Positions 16,441 to 27,300 of a stretch of 35,809 nucleotides of DNA are shown here, one piece after another (the first letter of the stretch is position 1; every line of letters begins with the position of its first letter). Origin of the DNA: Bifidobacteriaceae bacterium (GTDB taxonomy: Bacteria > Actinomycetota > Actinomycetes > Actinomycetales > WQXJ01); assembly GCA_031268215.1 (NCBI GenBank), contig JAIRXP010000010.1, positions 1-35,809 of the forward strand, in the 5' to 3' direction. The position numbers were made by a program, and so were the translations under genes. Under the pieces are notes generated by a model, which saw only the letters and a program-made list of their open reading frames with translations, made no database searches and was not told the DNA's origin.

Positions 16441-17850
16441 ATGACGAACGTGGTGATTATTGGCGGCGGGCCCGGCGGATACGAGGCGGCATTAGTCGGA
16501 AAGCAGCTTGGCGGCCAGGTCACCCTGGTGGAGCGGCGCGGGTTGGGAGGCTCCGCGGTGCTGACGGATGTGGTGCCGTCCAAGACTCTGTCCGCCGTGG
16601 CGGAAGTGATGACTCGCCTGCGCGGGGCTGGCGACCTGGGCCTGCGGCTCGCGAACGGCTCAGCGGACCTGGCGGCAGCCATCAAAGTGGACATGTCTGA
16701 GGTACACAAGCGCATCCGCGAATTGGCGCAAGCTCAAAGCGATGACATAGAGCACCAACTCCTGGCCGAGGGAGTCCGGGTCATCCAAGGCACCGCCCGC
16801 TGCGCCACCAAGTCCCTGATCATCGCCTCAGGCGACGGGGGCGACCAGGTATTGCCAGCGGATGTCCTGTTGCTGGCCACCGGCGCCCACCCGCGCGAGT
16901 TGCCGGCGGCTCAGCCGGACGGTGAACGCATCTTCACCTGGGCTCAGATCTACAACATGGACACTTTGCCGGAACGGCTGATCGTGGTCGGATCTGGCGT
17001 CACCGGCGCCGAATTCGCCTCCGCCTACCGGGCCTTAGGTGTGGATGTGACGCTTATCTCGTCGCGCCACCAAGTCTTGCCCTCGCAAGACCACGACGCC
17101 GCGAAGCTCCTCCAGGAGTCGTTCCAGGACCGCGGAATAGTCATCTACAACGATGCCCGTGCTGTCACGGCCAGCCGTCGTGGCGAGGGCGTAGTGGTGG
17201 GCTTAGCTGACGGCCGCGAAGTCGAAGGCTCCCATTGCCTGATGGCGGTTGGTTCCATCCCCAACACCACCGGCATTGGGCTGGAGGAGATGGGGGTGGC
17301 CGCCAGTCCGTCCGGCCACATACTGGTGGACCGCGTTTCGCGCACGTCGGTCAGGGGCGTTTACGCGGCCGGGGACTGCACGGACGGGTTCGCCTTGGCG
17401 TCCGTGGCCGCCATGCAGGGCCGGATCGCCATGTGGCATTCATTGGGCGATGCCGTCACCCCGCTTAACCTCAAAGAGGTCGCCTCGAACGTGTTCACGG
17501 CACCAGAGATCGCCACTGTGGGCGTTTCCCAGAAGGAGATCGACTCCGGCGCTGTCAACGCCCGCTCAGTCATGCTCCCTTTGCGCGGCAACGCCAGAGC
17601 CAAAATGAAGGGTCTGAGCCAGGGTTTCGTCAAGATCTTCTGCTTGCCCACCACCAACATCATCATTGGCGGGGTGGTTGTTTCGCGTTGGGCCTCGGAG
17701 CTGATTCACGCTCTGTCTGTGGCGGTCAAGAACAAGTTAACGGTTGACCAGTTCGCGGAGTCCTTCACGGTCTACCCCTCGCTGACAGGTTCGCTGGCCG
17801 AGGCAGCCCGGCGTCTGCACGGCAGCGACGCTGAGGTGATCCTCTACTAA
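16441..17850 (+). CDS. NAD(P)H-quinone reductase of the flavin disulfide-reductase family (LpdA/Rv3303c-like)
   Basis: A 469-residue two-dinucleotide-binding flavoprotein. It has an FAD-binding VVIIGGGPGGYEAA at the N-terminus, an NAD(P)H-binding VVGSGVTGAEFASAY in the middle, the second FAD site GVYAAGDCTDG, and a C-terminal dimerisation domain. Where lipoamide dehydrogenases carry the redox pair in GGTCxxxGCxPSK, this protein reads GGSAVLTDVVPSK, so both cysteines are gone. The usual C-terminal HPT...E base is YPSLTGSLAEA. It therefore cannot be a dihydrolipoamide dehydrogenase. The mycobacterial LpdA quinone reductase is the nearest known pattern (family knowledge). Start: ATG 16441 fits the family N-terminus; ATG 16432 in frame is equally possible. 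Confidence 0.9.
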   Translation: MTNVVIIGGGPGGYEAALVGKQLGGQVTLVERRGLGGSAVLTDVVPSKTLSAVAEVMTRLRGAGDLGLRLANGSADLAAAIKVDMSEVHKRIRELAQAQSDDIEHQLLAEGVRVIQGTARCATKSLIIASGDGGDQVLPADVLLLATGAHPRELPAAQPDGERIFTWAQIYNMDTLPERLIVVGSGVTGAEFASAYRALGVDVTLISSRHQVLPSQDHDAAKLLQESFQDRGIVIYNDARAVTASRRGEGVVVGLADGREVEGSHCLMAVGSIPNTTGIGLEEMGVAASPSGHILVDRVSRTSVRGVYAAGDCTDGFALASVAAMQGRIAMWHSLGDAVTPLNLKEVASNVFTAPEIATVGVSQKEIDSGAVNARSVMLPLRGNARAKMKGLSQGFVKIFCLPTTNIIIGGVVVSRWASELIHALSVAVKNKLTVDQFAESFTVYPSLTGSLAEAARRLHGSDAEVILY

Positions 17851-17854
17851 GGAA

Positions 17855-17875
17855 CCACGGTCCGCCCGGCCGTGG
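17855..17875 (+). terminator. Possible terminator hairpin after the quinone reductase gene
   Basis: CCACGG and CCGTGG pair perfectly over six bases around a nine-base loop, four bases past the stop. A G/T-rich stretch follows rather than a clean T-run. Confidence 0.4.
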
Positions 17876-18043
17876 GGTTGGTGGTTGGGTCGGTTTTCGA
17901 GATGGTTGGCGGTCTGCGGCCGTGGGTCTGGCGCGGCAGTCTAGAGTGGGCTTCCTGTCTTCCGGTACGGCACCAGCCGCATCTGGTGGACAGGAATAGC
18001 GTCGCGCCTCCTGGCGTTGTCACAGGCGTAACCAGCGGGGCCG

Positions 18044-18060
18044 CATCACCTTGAGTGATG
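18044..18060. promoter_or_regulatory. Dyad CATCAC-N5-GTGATG next to the giant-gene promoter
   Basis: Perfect six-base inverted arms with a five-base spacer end six bases before a candidate -35. The position suits an operator for a dimeric regulator or a small hairpin. No regulator is encoded nearby, so this is inference from position. Confidence 0.3.
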
Positions 18061-18065
18061 AGTAC

Positions 18066-18093
18066 TTGCACCATCCTGGCAAGCCATTAGGTT
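18066..18093 (+). promoter_or_regulatory. Candidate sigma-70-type promoter of the giant surface-protein gene
   Basis: TTGCAC (18066-18071), 16 bases, then TAGGTT (18088-18093) fits the actinobacterial -35/-10 pattern. It would give a leader of about 65 bases. GAGGAG at 18149-18154, nine bases before ATG 18164, is a strong ribosome-binding site. A rival pair (CTGGCA, TATCCT) overlaps it. Confidence 0.35.
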
Positions 18094-18163
18094 TGGCTAT
18101 CCTCATATGGCGCTCCTACCGTTAGCGGCACCAGGCATTTCTTGATGCGAGGAGTCGACGGAC

Positions 18164-18343
18164 ATGTTATCCACTAGCCTGAAACGCCTGCTTGGCGGCC
18201 CCCGGCCCGCCAAGAGCCCTGAGACAACCCCCCGACGCAAACCCCTCGCCCACCACAAAAGGCGAGTGCCTATCCACCGCGGCCTGGCGGGCCTGATAGC
18301 AGCGGCCGTCGCAGTCCCCATACTCGCCCCGATGTCCCGCGCC
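18164..18343 (+). other. Signal peptide with extended basic n-region
   Basis: Residues 1-40 contain many Arg, Lys and His residues and no acid-rich stretch. They are followed by a hydrophobic core GLAGLIAAAVAVPILAPM (about 40-57) and a probable signal peptidase I site S-R-A at 58-60. The mature protein begins TEPPPPPP. The long n-region is typical of very large wall-anchored proteins. Confidence 0.75.
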
Positions 18344-21300
18344 ACCGAACCCCCACCTCCCCCGCCAGAAGTGGTGTTCACCAAAGCGGACATCGCCGAC
18401 GACTTCGACCCAACCCAAGGACCCCTGCGTGTAGTTGTGTCCTCGACCCCGACACTCGGCTATTTCTTTGACTTTGTGGGAGCCAGCGAAGAATTCGACA
18501 CTCACCATTTCAACCTACCGCTGGACCAAACCAGCCTCACATTCCAAGGAGACTTCCCAGTCCGGATCGAGATCACCGGCCCGTCACCAGCAGACCTGCC
18601 GTTACGAGTGAAGCTGGACAACGTCACCATAGACCAGCCGACCGGCGGGCCAGGATTCGCTTTGACCGGGGACGCGAACGTCCAAATGACCTTAGCCAGC
18701 GACACCTCGTTGACCTCCCAGGCAGGCGCTGGCCTACAAGTGCCGTCCGGCGCCCGGTTGTCTATTGCCGATGCCGCTCAATCTCCTGTCACACCATCTT
18801 TGACCGCGACCGGCGGGTCCGGTGCCGGGATTGGTGCACAAGGGTCCGGCACCGCCGGGAACATCACCATTGACGGGAACGTGTCCATCTACGCCGAAGC
18901 CGGCGGTACTTCCGTGGACACCGCCGGGATTGGTGGTGGGGTGAAGTCTGGGACGCGGACTGTCACGATCAACGGCGGGACGGTTGTGGCTAAGGGTGTG
19001 GGCGGCGGCCCTGGGATCGGTGGGATAGCGAACGTCACTATCAACGGTGGATTCGTGTCCGCGACATCTGGCGGCGGTGACCCCGCCACCCCAGCGGTTG
19101 GTGGTGTAACCAACACTTTCCGGGTCAACGGCGGCAACATCTACGGCGGCACCGGCCTAGCTCAGCCCAAGAATTCTGCCGGCGATCCGGTCTACCCGGT
19201 CTACGCTGCCGCCGGGCTGGCCGGCGTTGACGTTGCGGGCGCGGACTGGCTGGGCCAGACCATCACGCCAGACCAGCGGGCTTGGGATCAGGCGCACGGT
19301 GGTGGGTTCCCGGACGACACGCTCAGTGCTGTTTTCTGGGCGCCGGTGGGCGAATACGACACTCTGGGTTACACCAGTTCTGATGGTCAAACAACAGGCG
19401 AGTTGGCTGCGAACGTCAAGGCCAACACCGCCCCGTACACGCCGGGCATGTGGGCTAACGTGCTGGCCACGGCCTTGCGGGTCAGCGCGACCGCGGACGG
19501 CACCGCGGATTCGGTGACATCGACCAGTTTTGAGTTACGGTTTGACCACCCGGTCCCAGGCTTGACGGCCGCCAACCTGGAGTTGACTAACAGCACCGGC
19601 CGGGCATTTCTGGGTGATGCGATCTCAACCCTGGACGGCGGCGAAACCTGGACAGTCCCGTTCACGGACGTGACCAGACAGGGCGACGTGTCGCTAACCA
19701 TCACCCCGCCGCAAGGGTCGAACGTTGACTACGCGGCGGTGCCGATGCCGCTCAGTTTCACGGTCAACAAGAACCTGGGTTTGATCTCCGGCGGCGTCTC
19801 GCAGCGTTACGCTACGCCGTTGGCGGTCGTGACGTTCACCGGTGAGGTGGGCGGCCACTACTACTACAAGGTGGTGGACGCGGACGATCCGTCCGAGATT
19901 CCGGCGTCTCCGCAGGACCTGGTGGACCACGCGACCGGTGAGGACACCCTGTTGGATGGCCCCAACAACCTGGTCTTGCGCGGAACCGACCAAGACATGG
20001 ACAACCCCAAAGCCAAGACGGTCTATTTGACTGGTTACACGTCCGGCTCCCAGGAGTTGACCAGCTTGTACGCCATAGACATGGACCCGGCTGGGGAGTC
20101 GGTGACTTTGACCAACACCAACACGGCGGCCGGCCCGGTGCCAATGACCACCACCAGCGCCGACACTTTCAAGATCAACTCCGGCCTGGTCAACACCCCG
20201 GACGCGAAGCTCGGCTCGGTAGACGGCTGGTGGGCGGAGCTAAACGGCCTGGACGGCCTGCGGTTCGACACAGATACGATCCTGGCGGACGGTTTGACTG
20301 GTGTGAGGTCGCTCGGCGTGTCCGGTGCGAACACCACCCAGGCCGAGCCGCTTGACTTAACCATCCGCAATGTGGCGCTGGCGCCAACTGCCGCCAACAC
20401 GGCCGCGATCGCCGCCGTCAACCGCGGGGACCTAGCGTTGAACGTAGAGGGCGTGAACACACTGACTGCGCCGACCCAAGTGGCCGGCGTCTCGGTGATC
20501 CAGGCGACCGGGGACAACACCAACCGCATCCGGATCACCTCGACCACCGGCGGCCAGCTAACCGCGACCGGCGGGCAGCGCGCCGCCGGGATTGGCGGTA
20601 ACGTCAACACCGGCGCCGGCTACATAACCATTGACGGCGATGTCCGGGTGATCGCCACTGGCGGGGCAGGCACCAGCAGCAACACTGGCGGAGCTGGGAT
20701 TGGCGGCGGCGGTGGCGGCGCGACCAGCAGCGGGGGTGGCGCCATGGGCCAGATCACCATTGGAGGCCAAGCCAAGGTTTACGCCAAGACTTCCACCACC
20801 ACGCCCTACGCGGCAGCGATCGGCGCTAGTCGGTACGGCACTACCGGCAACTATTTGGGCGCCGGAGGCAACTGGGTGCACATCAAAGACCAAGCGGCAA
20901 TTGTCGGGGCCGTGTGGGGCACGGCAAACAGCCCTGCCGTCGGCGTGCAGGACGCCGCCGCGTCGGTCGGCTCGGTGCGGGTCTCCGGCGGTGTGGTCGG
21001 CGCGCAGTACAACGGGACCGGCGCACCCGGGATCGGGACCGGCCCCGGCGGGTCGGTCACCATCACCGGCGGGCTGGTGGCGCCCTTAGGGACGGTGCAG
21101 GGCACGTCAGGCGTGTTACGTCCGGTCAACGCCGGCGGCGACCCGCTCTATCCGGTGTATGTGCCGGCGGCCACCGCGGACGGAACCGACCTAACCGACA
21201 TGGACATAGACTTCGGCGTTGACTATCCGCTGCATACCTTGACCGCGGACCAGCGCGCTTGGCTGGTCGCGTCCGGTAACTTCTTCCCCGCCCCGGGAGC

Positions 21301-24300
21301 CGTGCCGTTGGCGGACCCGACGGCATCGGCGAACAACACAACCTACCTGGCCGGCCAGGCTTGGCTGCCGGAGGGCTTGTACGGCACGGTCCGGGCAGGC
21401 GAGGGCCCGGAATATGATTCCGCCAGAGCCTTGGCCGTGGACGCACGGGCCATAGGTGTGGCATTCGCGGGTTCGCGGACCAACGTGCTGGCCGTGCCTG
21501 TAGACCTGTCGGTCACCGCGGACGGCGAAGCCTCCGTGTTGTCCTCAACCGAATTGACGTTCAACCTAGATCCGGCTGCGCCGGGTTTGACGCTCGCCGC
21601 GGTGGCACTCACCCCAGGCACGGCGCAGTTCACCACCACCGGCGCCTTGACCAGCGCGGATGATGGCGCCACCTACACAATCGGGTTGGAACCGGAGATC
21701 ACCCAGGGTGACGCCACAGCCAGTGTCCGGTCGCACGGGTTCTTGGCCCTCCAAGACGCGAGTTTCGAGGTCTACCGCAGCGACATAGTAGGCGTCGCTC
21801 CGCTGGACAACGCGGACGGGCGGCGTTTCTTCACGTCGATTCTGGGCGGCGCCAGGTTCTCCTCAACCTGGCGAGGCGAGATGTTCTACCACTACGGTGG
21901 CAGCGCCCCGGCCAGCGCCGAAGAGCTGGCCCAGGACCAGGATTCGTTGACTGCGACCACAGTTCTGGGGGAGAACTACGTCCCCGGAGTGATCGACTAC
22001 ACACTGGCGGCCACTCAAGACCAGACCCTGTACGTTGCGGTCAAGGGTGAGAACAGCGCCCTGAGCGACGTGATGACGTTCACCTTCCCGGCCTACACGG
22101 GCGACCTGGACTGGTTCGCGCTGCCGGGCGACGCGGCATCGGCCGCTGTGACGCAGACCGTCCAGGACGACGCTTTGCGCTACCGGTTCACGGGCCTCAC
22201 CGGGGACCTGGAGTGGTTGAACGGCCAGGAAGCGGGACTGGCCAAGATACCAGTCGAACTGGGCGCGGGCTTCAGCGGGAGCCGCACCTACACCGTGGAC
22301 GGGGCCGGGGTGGCGGACGCGACGGTGCCCTTGCGCCTGAACGGTCTGACAGGCACCGGCTCCACCGGCGGCGCGCCGGTCGGTCTGGCCAACGGGGCCG
22401 GGGTGAGCCTGACCGTCGACGGAGCCAACGCGCTGACCGGCCCGGCCAATGGAGCCGGGTTGAGCGTTCCGGCTGGGACCCAGATCACGATCGCTTCGGC
22501 CACCGGCGGCGAACTCAGCGCCACCGGAGGCTCCTATGGCGCCGGGATAGGCGGCGGCAACACCGCCAGCGGCACTGTGGTCATAGCCGGCAATGCCAGA
22601 GTGTGGGCCACCGGCGGTACCCGGTCCGCCGGGATTGGCGGCGGCTGCTCCAGCAGTAGCGGCTGCGCCGCCCGATCGACCACCATTCGCGGTTCGGCCC
22701 AGGTGACGGCCGTAGGCGGCCAATACGGCTCCGGGATAGGCGGCGGCTACTACGGCGGCGGCGGGACCACCGCCATCACTGATTCAGCTACCGTGACCGC
22801 GACCGGCGGCCAGTACGGCGTCGGCATCGGCGGCGGGTATGTCGGCTCCGGCGGCAGCATCACGATTGACGGATCTGCCACCGTAGCGGCCGCCGGAGGC
22901 GCGGCCGGCGCGGGAATCGGCACCGGCCCCTATGCGGGCGTCGGCGGGACCATTGTAATTGGCGGCTCACCCAAGGTGACCGCCAAGGGGGGCGCCGACG
23001 CGGCAGGCATAGGCGGCAGCAGTCAAGGCGCCGTTGGAAGCGTCACGGTCACAGATTCTGCGGCGGTAACCAGTACCGGCGGTAACGCTGGCGCTGGCAT
23101 CGGCGGAGGGAGCCGCGCAGCGGGCGGCCAGATCTCCATAAACGGAACCGCCACGGTCACCGCGACGACTGTTACCACCGGCACCGTTGCCCCGTCCGGG
23201 GTGGGCGGCGGCGACCAAGGCGGCATGGGCCAAATCAGCATAGGCGACCAAGCCCAGGTCTGGGCCCTGGGCGGCGGTGCCAACAGGGGGGCCGGCATCG
23301 GCGGATCAGGAGCCAACGGCGCGGCAGCTAGCGACTTTATCAAGATCACCGGCACACCAACAGTGGCCGCGTCGGGCGGTTACGTCGGCGTTGGTGGCGC
23401 GGTGACCAGCGGAACCGTCCCCGGGTCGATAACCGTTGAGGGCGGTTTTGTGGCCGCCAAGTCCGCTGCCGCCTATTACGCAGTAGGGAACGTGGCCGGA
23501 ACCGTGACCATCAGCGGCGGCTCGCTGCACCCCGCTGTCGGCACAAAGGGTGTTTCCGGTGTCCAAACACCGGTCAGCGCAGACGGAAAGCCGGTCTACC
23601 CGCTTTACATCCCTGCGTTCGCCGGCACGGACCTGACCGACCTGGACCTGGAATCACCGCCCTTCACCTACGAGCAACACACCATCACAGACACCCAGCG
23701 GGCTTTCATCGCATCGAAGGATACAGCCGCGTTCCCGTTACCGGCCACAGTCCCCGCCACAGGTACCGATTCCGCGAAACTGGCAGCCACGCTGTGGGCG
23801 CCCGCAGGCCAACTCACTGGCATCTCGCTGCGCGGAACGCCCGGTTTCGCAGCCAACGTGACAGCCAGATCCTTACCGGTCTACGGCCCGTCCCTGATCT
23901 CCAACGTCCTACGCGATAAGACCATCACCGTTCAGGTGACAGCCAACGGCACACCCTACGAGGTGACCTCCACCGAACTCCGGTTCGTCTTCGACCCGTC
24001 AGCCGAAGGTTTAGCCGCCTCGCAAGTCACGGTCACGCCCGGCAGCGCGGCCGCGGATACCGCCACCTGGACCAGCCCAGACAACGGCACAACGTGGGTG
24101 TTGCCAGTCATCGGTGTCACCGCTCAGGGCACTGTCAACGTGGACATCACCTCACTTCCTGCGGCGTTCAACGGTTACACGCTTCTGGGAGTCCCTACCA
24201 GTGTGGAGGTCAACCGGAAACAAGTCGCGGAGCTCCAGGCCGGCCGGAACTGGCGGCCACTGGAGAGCACGGCCGTGGTCGGGTTCGGATCAGACGTGAA

Positions 24301-27300
24301 AGTGATCGATTCCGCCAACCCAGCGCCAACCTACTGGTACATCGCCCAAGAAGCGGGCGAGACGCGGCCCGCCGATGGCGCAGCCGTCAAGACAGCCGCC
24401 CAGTTAGCCCAGCAAGGCGACGACGGGCGTGGCGGGTCCGGCACCATCCGGATTGGCGCGGTGGGCACCGCCACGGCGAACTCGGTCCGCGTTCATGGCC
24501 TGCCGGATTCATCGACGCAGGTTGTCTATGTGGCGACAGAACACCTTGACCCGGAAGACCCCGACAACGAATCGGCGGCGCGGTTCAGCACGCCCATAGA
24601 AATCCCGGTCAGCGCCTATAGCGCGCCGGTCGTCTTGACGGCCACCAACACGGACATCGGCTCGCAACTAGACCTGACTGCGGCCAGCGAGTCGACCTTC
24701 GCCATCAACGGCGCGACAGGAGAGTTCGAACAAATCAACTCGTTGGTCCTGCCGATCGCCGACGAGACTCTTGAACTGAAGGGTCTGACGGGAACCAGAC
24801 GGGTGGTGGCCAACGGGCTGGGGTCCGCCGCCAGCGCGCCCATCCAGGTACGGTTGGACGGCTCGACCATCGCCGGCCCCGCCGGCGCCGAGGCCATGGC
24901 GCTGACAAACGGCGCCAATTTGTCGCTGGACGTGACTGGTACCAACACGGTCACCGGCCAGGGCGATGGCCTGGCCGTGATCAACGTCCCGTTTGCCAGC
25001 GGCAACGCCAAACTGCAGGTCACCAGCTCCAGTGCCGGAACCTTGAACGTGACGAAGGTCTCCGGAGCCTATGTCAGCGGCATAGGCGGAAACCGTGACC
25101 AAGGCGGCGGCGAGATCACAATCGGCGGTAACATACACCTGAACGTCTCCCTTAACAACGTCAGCACTCGGGGGCCCGCAATGGGCGGTGGCTACGGCAA
25201 CACGCGAGCCGGGATGGTCCAGATAGGGGATCAAGCCCAAGTCAAGGCCCTACTCACCGGCTCATCAGCCCTGACCAACATAGGCGCCAGCGGAACCGGC
25301 AGCACTGGCAGTTCCAGCGGTGTGCATGTGACCGGGCAAGCCATGGTGGCAGCCGGGGTGATCGGCGGCCCAGCCGTGCTCAGAATCGCCGACCAGGCCG
25401 CTGTCTCCGCCACCACCCTTGGCGGCTCAACCCAGCTGGTCCGCATCGAGGGTGGGTTCACCGCTGCGACAGCCGTGTCCGGCTCGTCAGTGACAGTCAC
25501 CGGCGGCAGCCTGTACGTCCCTGCCGCCGCGAACGTGAGCTCGCCAAAGAACGCCGCGGGCGACCTGCTCTACCCGCTGTACGTCCCGGCGGTCCTGGCT
25601 GACGGCACCTCCCTGACCGACCTGGACGTGGGCGGAGACTCGCTGCCATATACCCAGCACACGATCACCCAGGCCCAGAAGGACTGGCTGGGGGCGGCCT
25701 TCCCCTCGCCCGCCACCATTCCGGCGAAGGCCGCCGATTTCGCCAAGCTCGGCGCAGTGCTGTGGGTGCCGACGCCCTCCGGACTGGGGATCATCGAGGA
25801 CATCAAGCTCGGCCAGGGGCCGGACTTCGACGGCGCCGTGCCGCGCGCGGCACGGATGCTGGCCAGCTCGCCTAACTGGTCCTCCACCGTAGCCAGCAAC
25901 GTGGTGGCAATCCCGGTGAATATCACCAGCCTGGTCGCCAACGGCGAGCCGGACACGGTCACCAGCACCAGCGTGGCCATGGCGTTGGACCGCCCAGCGC
26001 CGGGCGTTGTCCTGGCCCAATTCATCAATCTGCCTGGGACAGGCTCAGCCACTTTGGCCGCCGCTGCCACCCAGGACAGCGGGAACACTTACAACCTGAC
26101 GTTGGCCGCGCAGCCCACCCAAGGCGATTGTCAGATCGGTTTCGCGTCCCACAACTATCTGGCGGCCCCGGCCACCACCACGGTGTACCGCAACCAGGCA
26201 GCAGAGATATCTCTATCCGGTGGAACACGGTTCTTCACCTCGATTGGCGGCGACAACTTCAGTTTCACTTCCAACTGGGCAGGAACCTATTACATTCAGT
26301 TTGGCGGAATACGGCCAGATGAAGCCGGAGACGTCGCGACAGCCGCCGGCGCCGCTGGGACGCTGGCCTACGGGAATAGCACCGTCAACGCCGGCACCGT
26401 CACCTACGACTACGCGGCGGACCAGCCGGTCCCGGTCTACGCGGTAGCACAGGCCACAAACGGCGCCTGGAGCGATATAGCGGAAACCTCAATCCCGGCC
26501 TACACCGGCGACCAGGACTGGTTCAGCTTCCCGGTCGGCACATTCTCCGCTGCAGTCACAGCCACCACCCGGGACGCCGAAGCCTACCAACTAGGCGGTC
26601 TGTCCGGAACCATGGCCTGGCTTAACGGCAAGGCGTTGCGCTTCGACAAGGTGGCGCTGGAACTGAACTCGGGCTTCACTGGCGCTCGCAGCTTCGCGGC
26701 CAACGGCGCCGACATCACAACCGGCGGCACTTTGGCTGTACGACTCAACGGCGTCACCTTATCCGCACAGGACCGCCCTTTCGCACTGTTCAGCGGCGCG
26801 CGGGTGGACCTCACAGTCGATTCCGCCAATTCGCTCGCAGCCTCCTCCGCCGGCGGCCACGCCCAATTGACGGGGCTGAACGTCAATCCCGGCACCAGCC
26901 TGACGATCGCCAGCGCCAGCGGAGGCTCCTTGACCGCCACGGGCGGCAACTGGGACTGCGGATGCACCGGCAACGCAACCACCCACGGCCCGGGAATCGG
27001 CGCGATAGCCGGCAGCGGCGCGGTGCTCATAACAGGAAATGTCGTGGTCAAAGCTACTGGCGCCAGCCCTGCAGCTGGCATTGGCAGCGGAAGGAGTGGC
27101 TCCATCACCGCTGCCTCGTCAGGTGGTCCTATCGTGGTTGGCGGCCAGGCGCGCGTCTACGCCACAGGAACCAGCGCCAGCGGAATTGGGGGCACCGGCG
27201 CCGGGACAGCCAGCGCCAGTGGTGCCACCAACTCCATCACCATTCAAGATGACGCTTTGGTGGTAGCGGTGGGCGGTGCCAGCGCGGTCGGCATCGGCAG

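Noticed and set aside
21863..22723. Minus-strand Gly/Ala-rich frame (286 codons) that could suggest a PE/PPE-like protein
   Set aside because: It is the complement of the GIGGG beta-helix coils. The Gly/Ala richness comes from the repeat composition.
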